From NCBI GenBank assembly GCA_963740835.1, contig CAVUFH010000007.1:558001-622000 (forward strand): a DNA stretch of 64,000 bases, given 5' to 3'. The first letter of the stretch is position 1. Every line of letters starts with the position of its first letter. The notes under the pieces are model-generated. The model did no database searches and had not been told where the DNA came from. It worked only from the letters and a program-made list of their open reading frames with translations. Both the position numbers and the translations under genes were made by a program. Below are positions 8,560-16,051 of this stretch, piece by piece. Source of the stretch: CAVUFH01 sp963740835 (GTDB lineage: Bacteria > Actinomycetota > Acidimicrobiia > IMCC26256 > PALSA-610).

Positions 8560-10866
8560 TCCGTCGAGCGCTGCGATTTCGATGGCGACCCGGCCGGACT
8601 CGCCTGCGTGGATGGCGCGCCACACCCGTTCGGGCGTGAACGGCATGTCGAGGTGGCGCACGCCGTAGGGCTGAAGGGCATCGACCACCGCGTTCCACAC
8701 CGCCGCGGTCGAGCCGGTGGTGCCGGACTCGCCGATGCCCTTCGCGCCGAGCGGGTTGCGCGGTGTGGGCGTCTCGGTGTGGAACACCGAGAACGAGGGC
8801 AGCTCGGCCGCGCTCGGCATCGCGTAGTCGAGGAGGCTCGCGGTCAGCGGGTTGCCCTCGTCGTCGTAGGCGACACGCTCGAACAAGGCTTGCGCGACGC
8901 CCTGCGCGATCCCGCCGTGCACCTGCGCCTCCGCGAGCATCGGGTTGAGGACACGCCCGCAGTCGTCGACCGCGGTGTGACGGACCAGATCGACGTTGCC
9001 GGTCTCGGTGTCGACCTCGACCACCGCAACGTGACAGCCGAACGGGAACGAGCCGTCCGAGTTGAAGTCGATCTCGGCCGCGAGGTCCGCGCCGCCGTGG
9101 TCCGTGAACGCGGCGTGTGCGATCTCGCGCCAGGAGATCGCGGATGCGGGAGTCCCGGCCACGCCCAACCGACCGTCGTCGAACACGATGATGTCGGCTT
9201 CCGCCGCTTCGAGCATCGACGCGACGAGACGCCGCGCCCGTTCGAGCACCACCTCGGCGGCATCGTGGACCGCGCTGCCCGCCAGTTGCAACGACCGCGA
9301 GCCGAACGTGCCGACGCCGTGCGGCACGATCGCAGTGTCGGAGTGCAGGACCCGAACGTCCTCGAACGGCACGCCCAACACCGCCGAGGCGATCTGGGCC
9401 CATGCGGTCTCGTGACCTTGGCCGTTCGGCACGCTGCCGGTCACCACCGTCGCGGTGCCATCCGGCTCGATGCGGACCGCTCCGTACTCACTGCCGCGCC
9501 CGCTCACTTCGACGTAATAACCGATCCCGATCCCGAGCTGGCGCACATCGTTTCGCGCCCGCCGGGTCGCCTGCTCCGCGCGCCAGCCGTCGTAGTTGCT
9601 CTCGCGCAGCGCGGTGTCGAGCGCGAGCGTGTAGTCGCCGGTGTCGTACACCGCACCCGTCGGCGTCTGGTACGGGAACACGGCGGGCGGGATGAAGTTG
9701 CGGCGCCGGATGGTGACGGGATCGAGGTCGAGCGCGCCGGCGAGGATATCGAGCGAACGTTCCAACAGCGCGGCCGCCTCCGGTCGGCCCGCACCGCGGT
9801 ACGGTCCCGTCGGCGTCGTATTGGTGAGCGCGATCAACGCGTGGAACTCGATCGCAGGGATGCGGTACGTCCCCGATCCCATGAAGCGCGTCACCATCGG
9901 GACGAACGCACCGCGGATGGGATAGGCGCCGACATCCGCGACGCCGACCACCCGCAGGCCGGCGACGGTCCCGTCGCGGCGGGCCCCGATCTCGACGTCG
10001 TGCACTTGACCGCGCCCGTGCGTCATGTTGACGAGGTTCTCGTGGCGGGTTTCGACCCATGCGACCGCGCGCCCGAGCTCGCGAGCGAGCACCGCGACGA
10101 CCAGCTGCTCGATGTACACGCCGCCCTTGGCGCCGAAACCACCGCCGACGGCGGGGGCCCGCACCACCACCGCGGATTCGTCGACACCGAGCGCGGTCGC
10201 GATCTCGCGCCGGACGCCGAACACCGACTGCGTGCTCGCCCACACATCGATCCGACCCTCGGCGGTACCCGCGCTCGGGATCGCGACGCACCCGTTCGGC
10301 TCGATGGGAACCGGCGCGATCCGATGGTTGTGCACACGGGCGCGCACCACCACTTCCGCCTCGGGCCAGCCTTCGCCCCGCGCTGCCGGCGTCCGCCCCG
10401 TCGTCTCGTTGGCACCGAACGCGGGGAAGAGGAGCGCGGCATCGGGTTCCATTCCTGCGAACGCGTCGGTGATCACCGGGAGTGGATCCGCGTCGATGAC
10501 CACCAGCTCCGCCGCGTCGAACGCCTGCGCGCGCGTCTCCGCGACGACGACCGCGACCGGTTCACCGACGAACCGCACGCGTTCGCCGGCGAGCAGCGGC
10601 CGGTCGAGTGCGCCGTTGCCCGCCATCGCCCGCAGCGGCGGCAACTCGAGATCCGCGGCGGTGAACGCGGCGAAGACTCCCGGCGCGGCGCGCGCGGCGC
10701 GCACATCGACTGCGAGCAAGTCCGCGTGTGCGAACGCGGAGCGGACGAACACCGCCCAGACCGCACCGGACGCCACGGCAATGTCGTCGATGTAGCGCGC
10801 CGATCCGTCGAGGAGCGACGCGTCCTCCGTGCGGTGGACCGTATGGCCGAGGACCGTCCGCGTCAT
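8545..10866 (-). CDS. Molybdenum hydroxylase (xanthine/CO dehydrogenase family) large subunit, form II-type
   Basis: A 773-aa molybdopterin-binding subunit. N-terminal GSARYIDDI and the FVGEPVAVVVAET region belong to the a/b hammerhead; later come VGGGFGAKGG, GPYRGAGRPEA, NGQGHETAWAQI and a C-terminal GAKGIGESGTTGS. The PYRGAGR active-site loop lacks the Cys of true CO dehydrogenase, so a different aldehyde or heterocycle substrate is likely. ATG 10866 directly follows the hydrolase stop codon. No iron-sulfur or FAD subunit gene is adjacent, which is unusual because these enzymes are normally heterotrimers. It may share subunits encoded elsewhere, for example the coxMS genes at 42.7-44.1 kb. 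Confidence 0.9.
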   Translation of the reverse strand: MTRTVLGHTVHRTEDASLLDGSARYIDDIAVASGAVWAVFVRSAFAHADLLAVDVRAARAAPGVFAAFTAADLELPPLRAMAGNGALDRPLLAGERVRFVGEPVAVVVAETRAQAFDAAELVVIDADPLPVITDAFAGMEPDAALLFPAFGANETTGRTPAARGEGWPEAEVVVRARVHNHRIAPVPIEPNGCVAIPSAGTAEGRIDVWASTQSVFGVRREIATALGVDESAVVVRAPAVGGGFGAKGGVYIEQLVVAVLARELGRAVAWVETRHENLVNMTHGRGQVHDVEIGARRDGTVAGLRVVGVADVGAYPIRGAFVPMVTRFMGSGTYRIPAIEFHALIALTNTTPTGPYRGAGRPEAAALLERSLDILAGALDLDPVTIRRRNFIPPAVFPYQTPTGAVYDTGDYTLALDTALRESNYDGWRAEQATRRARNDVRQLGIGIGYYVEVSGRGSEYGAVRIEPDGTATVVTGSVPNGQGHETAWAQIASAVLGVPFEDVRVLHSDTAIVPHGVGTFGSRSLQLAGSAVHDAAEVVLERARRLVASMLEAAEADIIVFDDGRLGVAGTPASAISWREIAHAAFTDHGGADLAAEIDFNSDGSFPFGCHVAVVEVDTETGNVDLVRHTAVDDCGRVLNPMLAEAQVHGGIAQGVAQALFERVAYDDEGNPLTASLLDYAMPSAAELPSFSVFHTETPTPRNPLGAKGIGESGTTGSTAAVWNAVVDALQPYGVRHLDMPFTPERVWRAIHAGESGRVAIEIAALDGSTHD

Positions 10867-11694
10867 CTACACGCGAGCGAGATGGCGCTGCACCGCGTCG
10901 ATCCAGAGCTGCGGCTGGTCCTCCTGGGGACTGTGGCCTGCGTCGGGGATGACGGCCAGTTCCGCACCAGGGATCCGCGCCGCGAGCACATCAGCGGACG
11001 CCCGCAGGCCCGTGTCGTTCTCGCCGACGAGCACGGTGGTCGGGCAGGCGATCTCACCGAGCCGCTCGACCATGGAAGGGTACTCGCCCAGCGCGTCGGC
11101 CAACGCGCCGAACGCCTCCGGATCCATCCGCGTGAACTTCGACTCGACGCGTTGCATCATCACTTCCGGTGCCGCCAGCCCGGCCGCGTCGGCCTGCCGC
11201 ACCCAGAACTGCTTGACGGTCGCGAACACCGCGGGCATCCCCTGTTCCCGGCCGAGCTGCGCCAACGGCCCGAACACGTCATCGAGCTTGCCGGCCGGCG
11301 CGGCGCCGGTGTCCATGAGCACCAACGAACGCACGCTCTCCGGGTACGCGAGCACATAGCGCAGCGAGATGATGCCGCCCATCGAGTGCCCGAGCAGGTC
11401 GAACGGTGCCGGCGATACCCGCGCGTCGACGAACCCCGCGAGGTCCGCTGTCAGTTGGTCGAAGGTGTAGGTGCTCGCGTCCCCGGTGTTGGTGCTGTCG
11501 CCATGGCCGCGCTGGTCGTACGCGACCACTCGCCGCGACGTAGCCAACGCCGGGATCACGTCGACGAAATCGAGCGCGGCGCCGGTGAAACCGTGGAGCA
11601 GCAACAGCGGCGGATCGCCTCTCCCCTGCTCGTCGTACGAGAGGACGACGTCCCCGACGGCGACTTCTTGGCGCGCTGATGTATCGGCAGACAT
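10867..11694 (-). CDS. Alpha/beta hydrolase
   Basis: A 275-aa alpha/beta-hydrolase with oxyanion HGFTG (about residue 35), DQRGHGDS, nucleophile elbow LLGHSMGGI, acid LVGENDTG and catalytic His in DAGHSPQEDQP. No signal peptide. I chose ATG 11694 because it begins 10 bp after the MarR stop; an upstream start would overlap the MarR gene. It lies between MarR and the molybdenum hydroxylase in one operon, so its substrate may be an ester or amide feeding that enzyme. The exact reaction is unknown. Confidence 0.88.
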   Translation of the reverse strand: MSADTSARQEVAVGDVVLSYDEQGRGDPPLLLLHGFTGAALDFVDVIPALATSRRVVAYDQRGHGDSTNTGDASTYTFDQLTADLAGFVDARVSPAPFDLLGHSMGGIISLRYVLAYPESVRSLVLMDTGAAPAGKLDDVFGPLAQLGREQGMPAVFATVKQFWVRQADAAGLAAPEVMMQRVESKFTRMDPEAFGALADALGEYPSMVERLGEIACPTTVLVGENDTGLRASADVLAARIPGAELAVIPDAGHSPQEDQPQLWIDAVQRHLARV

Positions 11695-11704
11695 GGTGGG
11701 CACG

Positions 11705-12244
11705 CTACGCGTACTTCGCCGCCGCCGCATTGCCGACCGGGCACCCGCCTTCGTACCGACCGCACACGTCGGTGTCGCAGAGCCGGCACGTCCACCGCAC
11801 CGCGCCCGGCTCCCGGATCAGCCCGATCAGCACCTTGCCGACGAGTGCCTCCAAGGTCGCGCGCTCCCGAGCCGACAGCACCGAGAGCGCCGACGCGAGC
11901 TCCCCGGCTCGCGCCCCCGCAACCCGCGCCGCGACCCGCCGGCCCGTCGCGGTCAGCGCCACAAATGTCGTACGCGCGTCCGGGCCTGCTTCCCGCCGCA
12001 CGTACCCGAGCGCTTCCAACCGATCGACCAGGCGCACCGCGCCCGACGGCGTGAGCCCGAGGACGCGACGCACCATGTCAATGGCCGGTGGGACTCGGAA
12101 GAAGTGCAACGCCGACAGCGCGCCCGCCGCGTTGGCATCCAACTCCGTCGCCTCCGCGATCGCGCCGGTCATTCGATCGACGAGCGCGAGCGAGAGCGCA
12201 CCGAGCAGGTTGCCACCGCGGTCGAGCGCCGCGTCGCGGGTCAT
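11705..12244 (-). CDS. MarR-family regulator with C-terminal cysteine motif
   Basis: A 179-aa winged-helix regulator. The recognition region LGLTPSGAVRLVDRLEALGYVRRE and the wing DARTTFVALTATGRRV are MarR-like. The last 30 residues add CRLCDTDVCGRYEGGCPV, four cysteines that could bind a metal or sense redox or thiol stress. Start ATG 12244 touches the DUF3224 stop (TGATG), so the two genes are co-translated. It probably controls its own operon through the palindrome at 12655-12671. The cysteine tail is an addition to the standard MarR length of about 145 residues. Confidence 0.88.
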   Translation of the reverse strand: MTRDAALDRGGNLLGALSLALVDRMTGAIAEATELDANAAGALSALHFFRVPPAIDMVRRVLGLTPSGAVRLVDRLEALGYVRREAGPDARTTFVALTATGRRVAARVAGARAGELASALSVLSARERATLEALVGKVLIGLIREPGAVRWTCRLCDTDVCGRYEGGCPVGNAAAAKYA

Positions 12245-12630
12245 CAGATGTCGTAATCGAGGTGGTACTCGCCGCTCGGACCCATGGGGGCCGAGAACTC
12301 GCCGGTCCCGCTCAGACCCTCGAGGCCGCCCGTCGCGCCGACGACGAGCCAGTCGCCCGCCGCTTCCCTGCCGTCGAACGTGCCGGTCGTCTGCAACACG
12401 ACGGTGCCGGTGCGGTCACCGATCGCCCAGTCGAGCTTGTACAGCCCGACGAAGCTGGCAGTGCCGTCCGGTCGGTAGTACATGTCCCACTCGACCGTCC
12501 CGTCGCCGGTGATGTCGCCGCTGAACGCCTGCTGCACCTTGGCGTGCGACAGCTTGCTCCCGTCGAACTCGTCGAGCGTGTTCTCGTCCCAACCCTTGTT
12601 CTCGAACGTCCCTTCGGCCCGTGTGGTCAC
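12244..12630 (-). CDS. DUF3224 domain-containing protein
   Basis: A 128-aa protein that starts MTTRAEGTFENKGWDE, the usual DUF3224 opening, and runs through YKLDWAIGDRTGTVVLQTTGTF to GLEGLSGTGEF. The family is an allene-oxide-cyclase-like beta-barrel of unknown biochemical role. It is the first gene of the MarR operon, 25 bp downstream of a 17-bp palindrome. No membrane segment or signal peptide is visible. Confidence 0.85.
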   Translation of the reverse strand: MTTRAEGTFENKGWDENTLDEFDGSKLSHAKVQQAFSGDITGDGTVEWDMYYRPDGTASFVGLYKLDWAIGDRTGTVVLQTTGTFDGREAAGDWLVVGATGGLEGLSGTGEFSAPMGPSGEYHLDYDI

Positions 12631-12935
12631 AACCGACCCTCCTCATTCGCAGACATGTGATCGTGTCACATATCTACCCACGACGCTCCGTTTCAACCCT
12701 CCGACCGAGCAAGCTGCCGAGATGGCCGAACCGCAATCCGAGTTCCGCCTCCTCGAGGGGGCCGCCTTCGCCGGCCGACGACATGAACCTGAGCGTGTGT
12801 GCCCGTCTCTCGCCTTCGGCGACCGAATCCTCACCGCCCCACGACCTCGCATATACGCACCAGAGCGGGAAATATGGGCGTGTGGATCAAGGCACCCCGT
12901 GCGACGCCTCGCAGCGACCTATGGCGTTCTCGCCG
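12631..12935. promoter_or_regulatory. Intergenic region with palindrome ATGTGA-N5-TCACAT (12655-12671)
   Basis: This 305-bp stretch separates the leftward MarR operon from the rightward GNAT gene. It holds one clear signal: a perfect 6-bp inverted repeat with a 5-bp spacer at 12655-12671, 25 bp upstream of the DUF3224 start, a likely MarR operator. Rightward from about 12680 I see no convincing gene; short frames there have no ribosome-binding site. Confidence 0.55.
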
Positions 12936-13418
12936 ATGCCCTTGCGCATCGAGACCGAGCGGTTCACCTTGACACCGGAGGAACCGAGCGACGCGGATTG
13001 GTTCAACGAGTTGCTGAACGCTCGGGGAACGGGCACGTTCACCGTTGCAGACGCGCTCGGGCGGATCGACGTCATGACGAAGACGATCGAGACGACGGGC
13101 ATCGGGGCGCTGGTGCTCCGCAAGCGGCCTGATGGCGAAGCGTTGGGATACACCGCAATCGTCGTTGGGCGTGGTTCGCTTGATGAGCCTGAGCTTGCGT
13201 ATGAGCTGCTGCCTCGGGCACACGGGCACGGGTACGCGACCGAAGCCGCTCGAGCGCTGCTCGACGCCGCATTCGATACAGGCCGGCGTCGAATCTGGGC
13301 GACCATTGGGTCCTGGAACGCACCGTCGCTTCGGGTGGCGGAGAAACTGGGCTTCCGCCGCGACCACTGCACAACGGAGGTCGTTGGGGAGGTGGTTTGG
13401 ATGGTGTGCGACCGCTGA
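12936..13418 (+). CDS. GNAT-family N-acetyltransferase
   Basis: About 160 aa. RIETERFTLTPEEPSDADWF is the usual start of RimJ/RimL-type GNAT proteins. The acetyl-CoA-binding loop is LLPRAHGHGYATEAARALL, and the end has N-A-P-S-LRVAEKLGF. I chose ATG 12936, just before this domain; ATG 12921 is also possible, and neither has a strong ribosome-binding site. The substrate, protein or small molecule, is unknown. It stands alone. Confidence 0.85.
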   Translation: MPLRIETERFTLTPEEPSDADWFNELLNARGTGTFTVADALGRIDVMTKTIETTGIGALVLRKRPDGEALGYTAIVVGRGSLDEPELAYELLPRAHGHGYATEAARALLDAAFDTGRRRIWATIGSWNAPSLRVAEKLGFRRDHCTTEVVGEVVWMVCDR

Positions 13419-13475
13419 TCCGACGCGCGCCAGACTCCCGCTCTGTGCTGGCCGCGCGACGCGCGATCGGGCATC

Positions 13476-13914
13476 ATGCGTCCGTGGCAGCGCTGCAGCC
13501 GAGGCGCCATCCGGGCGCGGGGAACTCAGGTGTGTCGCGTCGTTGCTGATGCTCGTTGCTGCATGCAGCGGCGCTCACGATTTGGCGGCGACGCGCGGCA
13601 CGAACACGCGCAAGGCGGAGACTGCCACAGCGCTATGCGCCGCGGCCTTCGGCGACGAGGTCGTTGAGAGTTCAGCGACGACCGCCGCAGCCGTTCGCCA
13701 GGCAGGGATTGGCGTCGCGAGCGGCATGTTCCAGGGAGCGTTCCCTGGCGTCGGTGGTGACCAGCCCGCGGCCTGGTGCATGGTCGAGTCGAGCGATCGC
13801 TGCTACGACGAATCGGCTGTCGCAGTGAACGGTGCGCAGCAACACATTGTGAGCGCAGGATGTGGCTGGCCGCAAGGACCACCGCACGCTGGGCCGCCAT
13901 ACTGGACGCTCTGA
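13476..13914 (+). CDS. Putative small lipoprotein (likely frameshifted)
   Basis: The supported part is a reading frame from about 13531 that begins CVASLLMLVAACSG, a hydrophobic segment ending in a lipobox Cys, and continues about 125 residues with two further Cys-containing stretches (ALCAAAFGDE, WCMVESSDRCYDE). That frame has no good start codon. An ATG at 13476 in the next frame would supply a basic N-terminus (MRPWQRCSRG) if one base between 13476 and 13530 were extra, the same +1 error seen elsewhere in this window. I do not recognise the family. Function unknown; an exported, surface-attached protein is the likely picture. Confidence 0.4.
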
Positions 13915-14049
13915 TCTTCGACGAGCAACCCGAAATGCTGCCCAACGGCGCCAGTCAGTACTTCGCGTTTCGCGATTGTTGCAATTGAAGCCGCGTTCGC
14001 GATCGGGCCAACGGTGCGCGGCACGAAGCGCGAGGGGTCGGCCGAGCGC

Positions 14050-14643
14050 CTACGCGTCACGCAGGTTCTCCAGGTGGGAGTTCCATCCGCCTTGTAAGGG
14101 CACGGCACGGTCGACGGCTTCGCGGACGAGCTGCTGAGCGGTTTCTTCGGGAGTCAGCGCGGACGTGTCGAACCACCACCCGACATCGCGAAGATCGCGG
14201 TTCATGTCCGACTCGAGTTGGTGATATCCATCAAATGCGAACCGCTCGTCGGGGTCTCGCGTCGCGTTCCGGTACTTACAAACGTCCACGCCCGGAGCAA
14301 GGATCACAAGCCGCGCGGGACGCGGCGACAGCAGGGCGAGGAGCAGATCCAGCGTCGCACGGTCCTGCACGACGGTGTCCATGAAGACGGTGAAGCCGTA
14401 GTCGATGAAGTTGCGGGTCAGCGCGCACATGTTGCGCTTGCAGAGCTCGTACTGCCGGAGCGCCTCGTCCTTGGGTGTCCCCAGGAACCAAACGCGGCCA
14501 CTCAGGATCATCTGGTTCACATCGTCGCCTTTGACCTGAGCCGCCCGCGGCATCAGAGATGCAGCGAGGGCGCTCACGGTCGACTTCCCCGCGCCCGGCA
14601 TTCCCGACACGATCACGCACCCGGACAGCCTCGCTGAGGTCAT
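14050..14643 (-). CDS. P-loop kinase-like protein
   Basis: A 197-aa P-loop protein. Walker A is GMPGAGKST (residues about 14-22), followed by an RAAQVKGDDVNQMIL segment like that of small-molecule or nucleotide kinases and a VFMDTVVQDRATLDLLLAL stretch. A late DPDERFAFDGYHQLESDM segment may be the lid. I took ATG 14643; the ORF extends upstream but without a ribosome-binding site. It diverges from a VOC gene 71 bp away. It resembles chloramphenicol/AAA_33-type phosphotransferases, but no specific substrate can be named. Confidence 0.75.
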   Translation of the reverse strand: MTSARLSGCVIVSGMPGAGKSTVSALAASLMPRAAQVKGDDVNQMILSGRVWFLGTPKDEALRQYELCKRNMCALTRNFIDYGFTVFMDTVVQDRATLDLLLALLSPRPARLVILAPGVDVCKYRNATRDPDERFAFDGYHQLESDMNRDLRDVGWWFDTSALTPEETAQQLVREAVDRAVPLQGGWNSHLENLRDA

Positions 14644-14714
14644 TGGCCGCGATGCTTGCAACGGAGGTTGCTCCGTCGCAACCAGATTGCCGGCACGCGG
14701 CAAGACTGGCAACC

Positions 14715-15158
14715 ATGGCAGAGCGCCCGAAGTTCAACCTCGTCGATCTCGTCGCTCGTGACTACGACGCAACCGTTGCGTTCTATCGGCGACTCGGTGT
14801 CGAGGTCGACGATGGCCCTCCTGGCGAGATCCGGCACGCGCATCTCGAGTTCGGCGAGACGACGATCCACATCGACAACGAGCACCTTGCCGGGCTCTAC
14901 AACTCGTCTTGGCGCGAACCGCCACAACCGCGAGTTGTGGTCGGCTTCCGCGTCGCGAGTCGCGACGAGGTCGATGACCGCTATGCGGAGATGACCGGAG
15001 CAGGGTACGCAGGAGCACAACCGCCCTACGACGCCTTCTGGGGTGCTCGCTACGCCGTGCTCGTCGACCCCGACGGCAACCACGTCGGATTGATGAGTCC
15101 GTCAGAGGATGCTCGTAGGCATTGGCCTCCCAGGCCGGCGCCTCGCGCCGAACCCTGA
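14715..15158 (+). CDS. VOC-family (glyoxalase/bleomycin-resistance fold) protein
   Basis: A 147-aa single-domain VOC protein. It opens NLVDLVARDYDATVAFYRRLG, the typical first beta-alpha unit, and ends with YAVLVDPDGNHVGLMSP, which carries a likely metal-binding residue. Start ATG 14715. It is divergent from the kinase and convergent with the VOC-SnoaL gene 33 bp away. Roles in this family range from metalloenzymes to drug binding; no evidence here chooses one. Confidence 0.82.
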   Translation: MAERPKFNLVDLVARDYDATVAFYRRLGVEVDDGPPGEIRHAHLEFGETTIHIDNEHLAGLYNSSWREPPQPRVVVGFRVASRDEVDDRYAEMTGAGYAGAQPPYDAFWGARYAVLVDPDGNHVGLMSPSEDARRHWPPRPAPRAEP

Positions 15159-15191
15159 GGACCGCGACGGTCCGGACCGTGCACGAACGCC

Positions 15192-15971
15192 CTACGCGTC
15201 CGGCGTCGACGCGGGTGTGTCCTGGCTGAAGACGTTCTGCCAGCGACCGTCGCGTTCGACCCACAGCGAGCTGATGTACATCGTCTCGTCCGGCCCGGAG
15301 ACCCGGCGGGCGTCGGCGCGGTAGCAGAGCATCACGGCCGCCGCGGAGACTCGGATCAGCCGAGCATCGTTGATGGTGTACGCGGCGACGGTCGGACCGT
15401 CGGCGAGCTCGCCAGCGTGGTCGGTTCGGTCGGCGAAGCCGGTCGGGTAGACGCCGGCGAAGTCGGTCGTGAGCAAGGCTTCGTCCGCGGCGATGTCACC
15501 GGCGAGGAGCGCTTCCCACACCTGCGACTCGAGATCGACGAAGAAGTCGATCGGGTGCACCGCGTCGGGGTCGAAGAACAGCTCGAGCTGGATGTTGTCG
15601 GGGTCGCGGAACACCAGCACCGCGGCGCCGGGAATCGAGTTCGCGGGCGCGACCGGCGAGAACGCGACACCGGCATCGGCGAGGCGATTCGTCCACGTGT
15701 CGAGCTCGGCGAGAGTCGGCACCGCGAACGCGACGTGGTCGAGACCGGTATGCGTTTCGTCGAAGGCATCCGCCGCACCGTGCTGGTGTTCCGTGAGACC
15801 GAGGCGGGCGCGAAGTCCGTCGTGACGGAGGAAGACCTTCCGGCGTGAGTTGTCGGGTGCGGTGTACTCGCCGACTCGGTGGAATCCCAGCATCGCGACG
15901 TACCAGGCTGCGCTCACCTCGACATCGCGCACGGTGAGGCCCAAGTGGTGAACGTCCTCGATCATCTTCAC
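15192..15971 (-). CDS. VOC domain protein fused to SnoaL/NTF2-like domain
   Basis: About 259 aa in two parts. Residues 1-135 are a VOC domain (VHHLGLTVRDVEVSAAWY through VLVFRDPDNIQLELFFDP). Residues about 145-259 are an NTF2/SnoaL-like domain (VDLESQVWEALLAGDIAADEALLT through MYISSLWVERDGRWQNVFSQDTP), as in proteins annotated DUF4440. Starts at GTG 15971 or ATG 15965 are both possible. The fusion suggests that both domains bind the same small molecule or that the NTF2 part aids dimerisation. Function unknown. Confidence 0.8.
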   Translation of the reverse strand: MKMIEDVHHLGLTVRDVEVSAAWYVAMLGFHRVGEYTAPDNSRRKVFLRHDGLRARLGLTEHQHGAADAFDETHTGLDHVAFAVPTLAELDTWTNRLADAGVAFSPVAPANSIPGAAVLVFRDPDNIQLELFFDPDAVHPIDFFVDLESQVWEALLAGDIAADEALLTTDFAGVYPTGFADRTDHAGELADGPTVAAYTINDARLIRVSAAAVMLCYRADARRVSGPDETMYISSLWVERDGRWQNVFSQDTPASTPDA

Positions 15972-16051
15972 AACCCTACGACGCGCGTCGACGGATATTC
16001 GTTGGCGACAGCCGCTGCGTCGCGATCAAGTGCGGTCGTTGCCGGGCGCGG

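Noticed and set aside
8608..11679. A 1023-aa open frame on the + strand, and other long + frames (20036-22246, 29607-32120, 52211-54892)
   Set aside because: They are antisense shadows of real, motif-bearing genes in very GC-rich DNA; their translations are repetitive Arg/Gly/Pro-rich sequences with no family motif.
12655..12671. CRP-type site (TGTGA-N6-TCACA)
   Set aside because: Spacer between TGTGA and TCACA is 5, not 6 bp; MarR-type operator upstream of its own operon fits better.
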